A stretch of 64,000 nucleotides of DNA. It comes from Aspidiotus rigidus (taxonomy: Eukaryota; Arthropoda; Insecta; Hemiptera; Diaspididae). Below the pieces are notes generated by a model. That model worked only from the letters and a program-made list of their open reading frames with translations, was not told the DNA's origin and searched no databases. Numbering within the stretch: position 1 is the stretch's first letter; each line of letters opens with the position of its first letter. Location of the stretch: positions 14,408,501 through 14,472,500 of the forward strand of contig JAVHKY010000001.1 in the NCBI GenBank assembly GCA_035079385.1. Reading direction: 5' to 3'. The translations under genes were made by a program, and so were the position numbers. Shown piece by piece: positions 44,589-53,377 of the stretch.

Positions 44589-45121
44589 CATTTTTGGCAG
44601 CATCTTTTGGTACAGCTACTGTAGAAGTTTTGGTCTCTGGTAAGCGTTCTTCATTCTGGTTGATAGATTTTTCGTTTTCTTCAATATTTTCTTCTCTGAC
44701 TAGTGGTCTGTTTTCCTTGTCGAATTCTGCAACCAGTCACAAAATCAATTAGTTTATCAAAAATTGGTTCATTTAAACTGTTCTGCATTATACTCATCAC
44801 GTACGACTCTCAATCTCAACCGGCATCATCAATCGTCTACGAACAGAAACATGTTTTCGTTCTTCAGCTGGCTTCATCTTTCTTTTCTTTTCAATGGGCT
44901 CATGAAGAGCAGAACCGCGGCGAGGACTGTTTTCTAAAACGTGGATGGAGAAAACCAATAATATTGATTAAATTTTTGATTGTCAAGTTCAGGGTTTGAA
45001 ATAAAAATCACTTACCGGCTTCATTATTCTGTAATGCTTTCAAAACTAGAGCCGCTCCTCTTGTACAAATAATATTTGGGTATGATCTTTGACCACCACT
45101 ACCACCTCTTGTGCGTACCAT
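44589..45121 (-). CDS. Candidate 5' exons of the DUF7869-like gene
   Basis: Three exons with good splice sites and compatible phase: 45016-45121 (ATG 45119-45121, MVRTRGGSGGQRSYPN), 44805-44933 (basic, IEKKRKMKPAEERKHVSVRR) and 44589-44726 (acidic, NIEENEKSINQNEER). They end with a GTTAGT donor in phase 1. The next exon at 44532 does not join in the expected phase with the acceptors I can see, so either an acceptor is missed, a small lesion exists, or these exons belong to an alternative transcript. Confidence 0.55.
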
Positions 45122-45548
45122 TTTTTTTCAATACAGATGACAAATCTTTTTTTAATTCACTTCACAGGGCAATTGCCTTCGCAGGTATAAAATTATCTCT
45201 CGCGAATTCGCGGCGCGATCTCTTGCAGATTGATAAGGAGTTTGCAAAAAATTTTTTGACTTGCAGTGCCATAGAATCGCAGAGGACGACTCGATAATTA
45301 CCAGTGTTGTATTTTTAAATACACAAAATGATGCAAAACCATTCTAAATGCTACAATCATGAATCAAAATTTTTGGTCTCAATGAAAAAACTCACTGAGC
45401 ATAACAGTTTCGCCCTTTTTCGTAACTCTTCTGCAGTTTGGCCCCAAAATTATTACGCACATTGGCCCTTTATATTTTTGTGTTCCAAAGGAAATCAGTT
45501 TCGCCCATTGAAAGAAAAAAAACAGTTTGGCCCTTCTTCCGCAGCACC
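45122..45548. other. Right terminal region of the DNA transposon
   Basis: Sub-terminal words CAGTTTCGCCC, CAGTTTGGCCC and CATTGGCCCTT recur between 45408 and 45532, ending in the terminal inverted repeat. No gene. Confidence 0.7.
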
Positions 45549-47425
45549 ATCGATATTTCTTGTATGGAAAAATATGAGGAAGAACAGCTCCCAACTGCTG
45601 ATCACTTCTTCAATACCCTTTCCGGGAAAAACATTTCAGAAGCTGAGTATATCTTTGCCCAAGATGTATTTAGAATCTTGAAATGTAAAAATTTGGGTGA
45701 GTACAGTGACCACTATCTCCGGATAGATGTCCTGTTGCTGGCCGATATTTTTGAACGTTTTCGTGATACCTGCTACCGGATTTATTCAATCGATGCGGCT
45801 CATTGTTATTCAGCGCCCAGCCTCAGTTTTAACGCAATGTTAAAGACCATAAAGAAACGAATTCCACTCATAACCCACTATAATATGTATTTGCTTATTG
45901 AGAAGGGTATTCGAGGTGGGTTTTGTAATGTAAGCAAAAGGTATCTAAAAGCAAATAATCGTTATATGGGGGAGGCATATGATCAAGCAGATAGTGAAAA
46001 ATATATTTTATATTTAGATGCTAATAATTTATACGGTCACTCTTTATCACAAGTTTTACCATATTCTAATTTCGAGTGGCTGTCAAGATCTGAAAAGTTG
46101 GATCTAATTCGAAATATTCAATATTGCCCCGATGATAATGATGAAGGATATATCCTAGAGTGTGAACTGTTTATTCCACAACATCTTCATGAAAAATTTG
46201 CCGACTTCCCTTTAGCCCCTGAACCAATCTGCTTATCCAACAAAAAGAGGGTACCTCCAAAACTTATATCATCACTCCATAGTAAGCATAATTATGTCAT
46301 CCATTATCGTTATTTGAAGAAACTTTTGGAACAAGGTGTAGAACTTCTTGCTATTCATAGTGGTATTAAATTCCATCAGTCAGCTTGGATGGCGGAATAT
46401 GTTAAATTCAATACTGACCTTCGGAAAAATGCTAAAAATGAGTTTGAAAAGAATTTCTACAAATTGATGGTAAATTCGTGTTATGGTAAGATGCTGGAGG
46501 GATGCAGAGGTAAACGTGATTTCCACCTTGTATATAACCATCACCTAGTCCAACGATGGATAAATAAGCCTAATTTCAAATCCTCTGTGCTTCTAAATAA
46601 AAAATCCAACCTCCATCTTATTGAAATGAATCGTGTGAAAATAACCTTTGATAAGCCTATTCATTCTGGGATGAGTGTTTTAGATATTTCTAAGGCACAC
46701 ATGGCAGATTTCCATTATAATGTCATGAAGCCCCTCTTTGACGAATCTATTGACGAGAGTATTTACCTTGCTTACACAGATACTGACTCTTTCATATATG
46801 AAATTGTAACAAATAGAGATTTGTACACGATTCTACATCAGAATAAATCTCATTTTGATTTTTCCGATTATCCGCGTGAACATTTTTGTTTTAATACAGA
46901 GAACAAAAAAGTTTTAGGAAAATTCAAGGATGAAGCAAATTCGAGAATTATATCTGAGTTTGTAGCATTACGACCAAAACTTTACGCGTTCAATTTCTTT
47001 GGTGGTGATGATAGTACCTGTGTAAAGAAGGCAAAAGGGGTTAAAAAGACAATAGTGAAAAATGAATTGGCTTTCTCCAACTATACCACCTGTTTGAAGT
47101 CTGGCACAACCAAGCATGTAACACAATTTACCATTCAATCTAAAAATCACGAGATTTATACTGTTGAGCAGTATAAAAAAGCATTGTCTAGAAATGACGA
47201 TAAGAGGTTCATTCTCCCTGATAAAATGACGATAAGAGGTTCATTCTCCCTGATAATATCCACACCCTTCCTTGGGGTCATAAGTTGATCCCTCTAGAAA
47301 AAGATATTGTCCTTTTAACGTCGCACCAAAAATACCTATTACCACCAATTATCCTTGATCATAACATTGAGGAAATACAGGAGTCACCATTAGATCAACT
47401 TATAGGATATCTTGAAAATGTGTAA
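45549..47425 (+). pseudogene. polB: Polinton DNA polymerase B, lineage B, 3' part (palm, fingers, thumb)
   Basis: Continuation of the gene interrupted at 31291. From 45555 the frame reads ISCMEKYEEEQL and covers LRIDVLLLADIFERFRDTC, motif A (LYLDANNLYGHSL), motif B (KLMVNSCYGKMLE) and motif C (LAYTDTDSFIYE), all intact. Near the C-terminus a 32-bp tandem duplication (47192-47255) shifts the frame: the first frame stops at 47288, whereas the ancestral C-terminus continues in another frame to TAA at about 47425. Protein-primed family B polymerases of this type replicate the linear Polinton genome. Confidence 0.92.
47192..47255 (+). repeat. 32-bp tandem duplication in polB
   Basis: AAATGACGATAAGAGGTTCA and the next twelve bases are repeated head to tail without difference. 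Since 32 is not a multiple of three it causes the frameshift. Confidence 0.95.
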
Positions 47426-47426
<1 letters not shown>

Positions 47427-47462
<36 letters not shown>

Positions 47463-47466
47463 CATT
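47427..47466. repeat. (ATT)n microsatellite after polB
   Basis: Twelve or so uninterrupted ATT units just after the polB stop. Confidence 0.95.
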
Positions 47467-47554
47467 ACAGATATAAGAAAAACTTTATATACACAATAAG
47501 CGGGATGGCTCATGACCCAAAAATATATGAGAGGTATATTAATTATAAGCTTAT

Positions 47555-47989
47555 ATGGAGGATACAATTGAGAATGTTCACCCAAAGAAAGCTTGTTATT
47601 TGATTTCACCTATAAGAAAAATTGTTAAAATTGATGAATTACAAGTGGACACTATATTATATTGTGTCCTTTGTATTCATTTTCTAGATGGGGATATAAT
47701 ATGTGCATTGGATGATGCTATTATTAAAGTGGATAAATCGTTCGACATACATTCAAAATTTGTGCGTGTTGAATGGGGGAAATTAGTCCGCATAGAGCCA
47801 AGAATAACAAACTGGAGGGTTTGTTTTTGTACTTTTAAAACATGTAAATTATGTAATTGTTGTAGAATTCGCTCTTATGCATCAAATCTATGTTGTAAGT
47901 GTATTAAAGATGGTAGGATTAACGTTAGGGATATTGTATATCATTTAAAAGCCATTTACCACGCTCGAGATGATTGGTATCCCCATTAG
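47555..47989 (+). CDS. Polinton small Cys-rich protein, unknown
   Basis: 144 aa from ATG 47555. The N-terminal half resembles a small beta domain (LQVDTILYCVLCIHFLDGD). A Cys cluster follows (CFCTFKTCKLCNCCRI...NLCCKCIKDGR). The end is basic/aromatic (YHLKAIYHARDDWYPH). It may be related to the Cys-rich proteins at 27293-27724 and 49456-50028. First gene of the rightward structural block. Frame intact. Confidence 0.6.
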   Translation: MEDTIENVHPKKACYLISPIRKIVKIDELQVDTILYCVLCIHFLDGDIICALDDAIIKVDKSFDIHSKFVRVEWGKLVRIEPRITNWRVCFCTFKTCKLCNCCRIRSYASNLCCKCIKDGRINVRDIVYHLKAIYHARDDWYPH

Positions 47990-48239
47990 TAATAATTTGC
48001 ATTGATACATTTATTCTTTGTATTTAATTTGCATTTATTCATTTATTCTTTTTTCTTCGCATTCATTTTTCTGCATTTATTTTTTGCATTTATTATTATT
48101 TTTTTTTTTTTTGCATTTATTTTTTGAATTTATTTTGCATTAATTTATTTTTTGTATCTATTTTGTATGTAAATACTAGTTCCAACACCAACTTGTTTTC
48201 ATTTCTCTTTTAGGTCGGGACTATATAAACGTCTTTGAG
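47990..48239. promoter_or_regulatory. Spacer and promoter before the capsid block
   Basis: Low-complexity TTTATTTTTTGCAT repeats (48000-48170), then GGGACTATATAAACGTCTTT at 48217-48236 with TATATAAA 11 bases before the ATG at 48240. Confidence 0.55.
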
Positions 48240-49059
48240 ATGAGCGGTTCTTCATTCTATAATCAACCTTTGCATGAAAAGGAAGCTAGAGGTTTATTCA
48301 ATTCATTGCTAAATAAATTAAATTTTGAATTGCATATTCCAGGCTATAATTATCTTGGTCCAGGAACTAAATACAAAGAGCGAGAAGCACGTGGAGATAA
48401 GGGTATAAATTTACTGGACGAAGCTGCAAAAGAACACGATTTATTTTATTTAAAGAATAAAGATACAGCATCACGTCATTTAGCCGATGAAGTCCTTCAA
48501 AAAAAGGCTTGGAGTAGATTTACCTCGAAAGATGCAAAACTAGGTGAACGGAGTATAGCCCTATTAACATCAGCAGCAATGAAAGCTAAACGTCATTTAG
48601 GTCTTGGCTTATCAACCAACTTACCAAAGAAACGTAAATGTTCGAACAAGAAGACAAAGAAGAAAGTTGGTGGAGGGGTGGCGTTTAAAACTGTTGTAAA
48701 AGGAATTAAAAAAGATGTAGGGGGTTTGGGTAAAAATGCTCCTTTAAATAAGGTAGTTTCAACAGCTCTCGCTTCTGCCCGAAGAATAACTCAAAAAAAG
48801 AAGGTGAAAAAAATTCCAAGAATTATACCTAAAGAAAGGAGGAGCATTAGCGTTATTGCCTATACTATCGGCTATTTCATCATTAGCTCCAGCTGTGACG
48901 GGTATAGGTTCTATAGTCAAAGTTGTTAGCGATATTATTGATGCTAAAAGGAAAATTTTTCCAGGTAGTAATAGTACAAAGGTTGGTAATGGGCTCTACT
49001 TAACTCCTTACAAAAAGAATGGATATGGCTTATATTTTCAATCTCAAAAAAACCGATGA
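48240..49059 (+). pseudogene. Phospholipase A2-domain minor capsid protein, frameshifted
   Basis: The first frame (48240-48929) carries a parvovirus VP1-like PLA2 domain: IPGYNYLGPGTKY (calcium loop) and LDEAAKEHDLFY (catalytic His-Asp), followed by helices and a very basic stretch with KKRKCSNKKTKKK. Near 48835 coding switches frame and continues with a Gly/Ala/Leu hydrophobic segment (GALALLPILSAISSLAP) and an end rich in Gly/Tyr (GNGLYLTPYKKNGYGLYF) to 49059. The composition of the second part resembles Polinton/adintovirus core or minor capsid proteins. The intact form would be about 270 aa. PLA2 domains help parvoviruses leave endosomes; in Polintons the role is inferred. Confidence 0.85.
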
Positions 49060-49454
49060 AATATGTTCAGTGGGATAAACCTCTATCAAATCTCAACATT
49101 TTACAATTTATTAGTCAGTCTCCGCTGAAAAAGGTCTTTAGAGGGGTATTTTCACGGGATGAATTGACCTACTTAATACCAAAAAAGGGTATTGAAGCGG
49201 GTATTATTAATCTATGGAGAAGTTTTGAAGAGGGCACCCATTGGACAGCGTTCTTTAAACACAATACAAAGAATGTATGTTATTTCGATAGTTATGGCAA
49301 CCTACCCCCTCCTATCGAGCTTGTCTCCTACCTACCTCGATGCGATATCTATTATAACATTCAACCTCGACAAACATTCGATAGTGTGATATGTGGACAG
49401 CTCTGTCTTGATTTTCTCCTAGAAGAGTATAGTTCTTATCAAGTTGTTATGTGA
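49056..49454 (+). CDS. pro: Adenain-like cysteine protease (maturation protease)
   Basis: 132 aa; its ATG overlaps the preceding stop as ATGA. Catalytic His in EGTHWTAFFK, acidic partner in CYFDSYGNLPP, and Cys in VICGQLCLDFL, in the order of adenovirus protease/Ulp1 peptidases. The start KPLSNLNILQFI and RGVFSRDEL also match Polinton proteases as I recall. Shorter than adenovirus protease (about 204 aa) but normal for Polintons. It would process capsid proteins. Frame intact. Confidence 0.92.
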   Translation: MKYVQWDKPLSNLNILQFISQSPLKKVFRGVFSRDELTYLIPKKGIEAGIINLWRSFEEGTHWTAFFKHNTKNVCYFDSYGNLPPPIELVSYLPRCDIYYNIQPRQTFDSVICGQLCLDFLLEEYSSYQVVM

Positions 49455-49455
49455 A

Positions 49456-50028
49456 ATGGCTACTTGCTGGGCAAAATTGTCAAAGAAACTTTATAAAGAA
49501 GAAGATTGGAAATCAACAATTACCAACCTTAATCTTATCCGGGAAGAAATTATCGAGATGAAAGATGTGCAAATTTTATATATCAACTATATAGTGAATG
49601 TTGGAAGCTATCAGTATTGCGTGGTGTGCTATGTTGAAACTGCGCCCTTGAAGGAAGCCGAATATCAATTTCTGAAAGATTTTTGCCTCATGTGTGATTC
49701 GGTGTACGCTTGGGATATTACATATGAAACCATATTCCTCGAGAATTGGAAGCAACAATTCGAATTTTACGACCACTTTGATGAGCTTTGTATTGATTTT
49801 GGACATGATCCTCCGCATAAAATAGATATAGGTGAAATTTGTAAGTTGAATTTACAAAATATAAATGTTAGGAAACTCAATTTTGATGATTTTAAAAACT
49901 ATTTAGGGAATAAGAAGTGTGTAATAGAAGCTCTAACTGAATTAATTGATAATTATGGTGATGATGATGATGATGATAATGATGATGATAGTAAATGTAC
50001 GTGTAACAAATTTATTTGTAACGAATAA
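49456..50028 (+). CDS. Polinton hypothetical 190-aa protein with acidic Cys-rich tail
   Basis: Starts at ATG 49456, one base after the protease stop. The body mixes beta-rich segments (LYINYIVNVGSYQYCVVCYV) and acidic ones (DHFDELCIDFGHD). Near the end, ICKLNLQNINVRKLNFDDFK recalls the protein at 27293-27724. The tail is an Asp/Asn run from a GAT repeat (about 49957-49991) plus CTCNKFICNE. No domain recognised. Confidence 0.6.
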   Translation: MATCWAKLSKKLYKEEDWKSTITNLNLIREEIIEMKDVQILYINYIVNVGSYQYCVVCYVETAPLKEAEYQFLKDFCLMCDSVYAWDITYETIFLENWKQQFEFYDHFDELCIDFGHDPPHKIDIGEICKLNLQNINVRKLNFDDFKNYLGNKKCVIEALTELIDNYGDDDDDDNDDDSKCTCNKFICNE

Positions 50029-50104
50029 ATACGATGATTTTTGCTCGAATCAGTTATACCTTTTCTTATTTTCATTGTGTAAGCACGTATATGCATGTGA
50101 GCTA

Positions 50105-51061
50105 ATGGATCTTCTATTGGAGTTTTCTCAAAAATCTTCGGAATTAATACAAGATTTTTTCCCACCCATTATTTTGAATCCAAATTCACAACATGTTCTT
50201 GGATTATACAGTTTAGCAACATACAATTCCATTTCAAATATTTTAGAGAATGTAAATAATTCAATTAGTTTTGATGAGTCTAAGAAACTAATAAAAATTC
50301 CAATTTCCAAGTATACATTACCAGAACTGAAAGCATATATAAAAAAGAATATAGATAGTGGTACTGATTTTAATCTTACTTTTGATGCGGGATATATAAA
50401 AATTGAATCCAATAATAGCATAATTAGCGGTAATTTATTAAAACAACTAGGATTTCAAGAGGATACAATACTATCTCCTGATATCAATATTTCCAAGGTT
50501 TGGTTCAAAGAAGCCCCAATTATTACAGAAGGGGAATTATCTTTTCAATCAATAAGGGATATTAAAATTCCTTCTGGTAGCTATGAAATTGCGCAGATTT
50601 CAGAGTTTTTCCAACGAGAAGCTAAATTGAGGAAGATAGATTTAAAAATCTCTCTAAATCCGAGTACAATGAGAGTTGAAATGTGGAGTGATTGTGGTAT
50701 TATTTTTCCATCAAATTCAATTCGTGAAATTCTTGGATTCAGAAAAGGTTCTTACCCACCAAATGTGAAACATATTTCGGAAAAAATACCTCAAATTTCT
50801 TCAATTAATGTAATCAATGTTGAATGTAATATAATTGATGGGTCATTTAGAAATGGTAGAAAATCCCGTTCCCTATACACATTCACTCCTGATGTACCAA
50901 CCGGGTATAAATTGATTGAACGCCCAAAAAATATACTCTTTCTTCCGATAAATGTTCAACAAATAAGTAATATAACGCTGCGTTTAACTGATCAGAAGGG
51001 TAACCTTATATATTTCAATAACGAAGAAGTTACAATTCATCTTATTTTACGTGAATTATAG
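50105..51061 (+). CDS. Polinton penton (minor capsid) protein
   Basis: 318 aa from ATG 50105 (MDLLLEFSQKSSELIQD), chosen because the upstream open frame is the antisense-like GAT repeat. The C-terminal block INVINVECNIIDGSFRNG...FTPDVPTGYKLIERP...ILFLPINVQQISNITLRL...EEVTIHLIL matches the single jelly-roll penton conserved in Polintons. The N-terminal half contains repeated LLKQLGF/REILGF segments. Pentons fill the vertices of the icosahedral shell. Frame intact. Confidence 0.88.
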   Translation: MDLLLEFSQKSSELIQDFFPPIILNPNSQHVLGLYSLATYNSISNILENVNNSISFDESKKLIKIPISKYTLPELKAYIKKNIDSGTDFNLTFDAGYIKIESNNSIISGNLLKQLGFQEDTILSPDINISKVWFKEAPIITEGELSFQSIRDIKIPSGSYEIAQISEFFQREAKLRKIDLKISLNPSTMRVEMWSDCGIIFPSNSIREILGFRKGSYPPNVKHISEKIPQISSINVINVECNIIDGSFRNGRKSRSLYTFTPDVPTGYKLIERPKNILFLPINVQQISNITLRLTDQKGNLIYFNNEEVTIHLILREL

Positions 51062-51063
51062 AG

Positions 51064-51174
51064 ATGGGTCTTGTGTTTGGTGAAACCCCTGTAAAATTAT
51101 TACAAACAAAACAAAAAACCCTTTCTGCTCGAAGTAAAGCTATTCTCAAATCATTAGGCTATAAATTGAAGTAA
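51064..51174 (+). CDS. Small 36-aa basic ORF between penton and major capsid protein
   Basis: ATG 51064 follows the penton stop by two bases: MGLVFGETPVKLLQTKQKTL, then a basic helix (SARSKAILKSLGYKLK). Tight spacing and lack of lesions suggest a real gene. It could be a core or scaffolding peptide; that is a guess. Too small for most ORF predictors. Confidence 0.5.
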   Translation: MGLVFGETPVKLLQTKQKTLSARSKAILKSLGYKLK

Positions 51175-51243
51175 CTAACCTCTTATTTCCCATTCAGTTA
51201 TTTGTTTGTTGGTTGTACAGACGTACATTCTGCACGCATATCA

Positions 51244-52550
51244 ATGGCTTCCACATTAGCTATATTAGATGTTACTTCCAAACCTCAAAGTGATGACTTG
51301 ATTACTAATTTTAAGCATATAGTGCATTACCCTATGGCATCATCATCATCCTATACTGCAAACAAAGAAATTCGCTGGCAAATTGAAAACTAAAATAATT
51401 TCTGGCTACCTTCCCAGAGCTATATTACAGTGGAAGGAAATATAAATTTGAATCCAGCAGCCTCCACAATTCGATTCATCGAGTATAGTTCTATACTTCA
51501 TTTATTTTCTGAATACAAATATTTGTTAAATGGAGTTGAGGTTGATAGAACAAGAAATTTAGGTTTTGCTACTAATTTAAAAAATCTATGTAGTTTTGCA
51601 CCTGATGATCTTATATATTACCAGAATGCTGGCTACCATAGCTTTAGAGATGATGTAAATAATGCTGCTGGAAGGACCTTCAAGGTGTGTATACCACTTT
51701 GTCTTTTTTTAGGAATAGCCGAAGATTATAAAAAAATATTACTTAGTTGTAGGCAAGAGTTGATATTAACTCGTGCAAATGATGACAAAAATGCTCTGCA
51801 AAAACCACCTCCAGCTAGAATTGCTGGTAATAATGATGCGCAATATGCTGCAGCAATTGCAGCTGATCTAGCAGCTGAACATAGTACAGTCACCATCACA
51901 AAAATGACATGGGTCATACCCAGTATTTCTCTTGCTGATAAAGCTCGCATTCCTTTACTCAATATTATCAATAAAGATATACCAATTTCAATTCCATTTA
52001 GAACTTGGGAATATTATGAAAATCCAGCGGTAGTGCAGAGTACAAATTTCAATTGGACTATAACATCGGCATCAAGTCTTGAACGACCTCGGTTTGTTAT
52101 TGTTGCTTTTCAAACAAATCGTAAAAATTCATACGCGTCACATACTGAACAGTATGATCATGTAAATGTTACAAATATGAAACTTTATTTGAATACCGAA
52201 TCTTTTCCATATTCAAATATGAATCTAGATTTTGATAATTCAAAATATGGAGATGCGTATTATCTATACTCAATTTTTCAAGCCTCCTGGATTATAATAA
52301 GCAGATTTCATCACCTGCTATAAGTTATACTCCATACAAATCTAAGTATCCTATTTTTGTAATTGATTGTTCTAAACAAAACGAGGGTGTGAAAATTGCT
52401 TCAACTGATATTCGTCTAGAAGTTCAAACATCCGTTGCAATTCCCGCCCATACCACATGCTCCTGTCTTATTCTCCATGATAAATCATCGAATATACACC
52501 ACTTAGCAACTTGGTTAGGAAACTGTGAGAGTGGGGGTAGCTTGGTATAA
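51244..52550 (+). pseudogene. mcp: Polinton major capsid protein (double jelly-roll), two lesions
   Basis: Probable start ATG 51244 (MASTLAILDVTSKPQ). An in-frame TAA at 51391-51393 interrupts IRWQIEN and NNFWLPSQSY, after which the same frame continues. The body contains GVEVDRTRNLGFATNL, an Ala-rich loop (about 51815-51890) and RPRFVIVAFQTNRKNS, typical of the hexon-like Polinton capsid protein. Near 52293 one base change moves coding to a neighbouring frame, which carries ISYTPYKSKYPIFVID...SCLILHDKSS and ends at TAA 52548-52550. Intact length would be about 435 aa. With these lesions the element cannot make virions on its own. Confidence 0.85.
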
Positions 52551-52740
52551 AAACTGCGAAATCCCATAACTCATTAGTTTTGTATCTGTGTTGTGTGCAT
52601 CTCTTGTGTATGCGCTGATTTGTGATTGTATTGCTACGACAACGAATTTTGCTGATTGATTTCAGAATTTGAGTTTGTAAGACAACGGTGTTTGTTAATG
52701 TTAATTGTTTGTAGGTGTTAATGTTAGTGGTTGGTTCAGT
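52551..52740. other. Short non-coding gap with TATA-like sequence
   Basis: GGTATAAAAACTGCG at 52544-52558 overlaps the capsid stop, followed about 30 bases on by CTCATTAGTTTTG. It could be the promoter of the next reading frame. Confidence 0.35.
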
Positions 52741-53372
52741 TGGGTAAACTCCACCAGTTCAATACCAACTGAAAACATCGAGTACATGCATAATAATATA
52801 CACGGTATAGATGGAATCATGGAAATATCACATTTAACCAATGTCGACGAATAATTCAAGAGGTTTGTTCCAACGCTTCATGTATATTTGTAAAAGGCAG
52901 CGAACAAGTAAAATTTGTCAAAGAAGTTATTTTGAACAATAAGATCCCGGTCGCAGATTTAGACCATTGCGGATGTCCAAGATATGCTGAAAATAAATAT
53001 CCAGATGAACCTTCTTGTTTCTACTCGTTTCATCTCGATGAATTTTGAAAATCAATTAAAACTTTTGCATGTGCCTTGAAGAAAGCATGGTTTTACGCAT
53101 GTTGGTTAGATGAAATGATTCGATTTAAATGCCAGAATAACAGCGAAGAAGGTGTTGATGTAAATGATGGACCTACTCCTATTTTGGATCCAAGTTATGA
53201 GTTACATCAAGCCACATTGGATGAAATTGCTGGTTTTTACGAAATAGAATTTTGGCAATTGTCCACATATAGCAATACACATCAAAATGGGTTTCTAGAG
53301 GAGGATGATGAATATTTCATTCAGTTCACAGTCAGCGATCATGAACCTATGGATATTGATGAATGTGAATAA
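52741..53372 (+). pseudogene. Unknown insect-family protein, frameshifted, with premature stop
   Basis: Coherent coding in pieces: STSSIPTENIEYMHNNIHGI to about 52811, then one base shift and WNHGNITFNQCRRIIQEVCS, SCIFVKGSEQVKFVKEV, DLDHCGCPRY and CFYSFHLDEF to TGA 53046-53048, then the same frame ACALKKAWFYACWLDEM to 53372. The pattern of an IFVKG strand, Cys/His pairs and a CAL...A helix recalls an uncharacterised, possibly RNase-H-like, protein family common in insect genomes; this is memory, not a search. AATAAA follows at about 53389. It may be Polinton cargo. Confidence 0.5.
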
Positions 53373-53377
53373 TTTTT

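Larger units (their letters stand above)
31292..45548 (-). mobile_element. DNA transposon with DUF7869-like protein, inserted in polB and itself interrupted by a gypsy element
   Basis: Left end starts GGTGTTGCGGAAGAAGGGCC and the right end, read inverted, GGTGCTGCGGAAGAAGGGCC; both go on AAACTGTT, giving 28-bp inverted repeats with one mismatch. They are flanked by ATCGAT duplications (31286-31291, 45549-45554). Sub-terminal copies of CAGTTTGGCCC/GGGCCAAACTG lie at about 31496, 31617 and 45435. Without the gypsy insertion (32211-42126 plus the CACT duplication) the element is about 4.3 kb. It encodes one multi-exon minus-strand gene (42218-45121) and holds 96-bp tandem repeats near the gene's 3' end. 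I cannot place the superfamily; the duplication length of six is consistent with a few eukaryotic groups. Confidence 0.85.

Noticed and set aside
46968..47150. Minus-strand ORFs within polB, gypsy pol and capsid genes
   Set aside because: Shadow frames of genes with clear motifs on the other strand.
49946..50104. Upstream extension of the penton ORF
   Set aside because: That part translates a GAT repeat as Met runs and overlaps the tail of the preceding gene; the ATG at 50105 is preferred.
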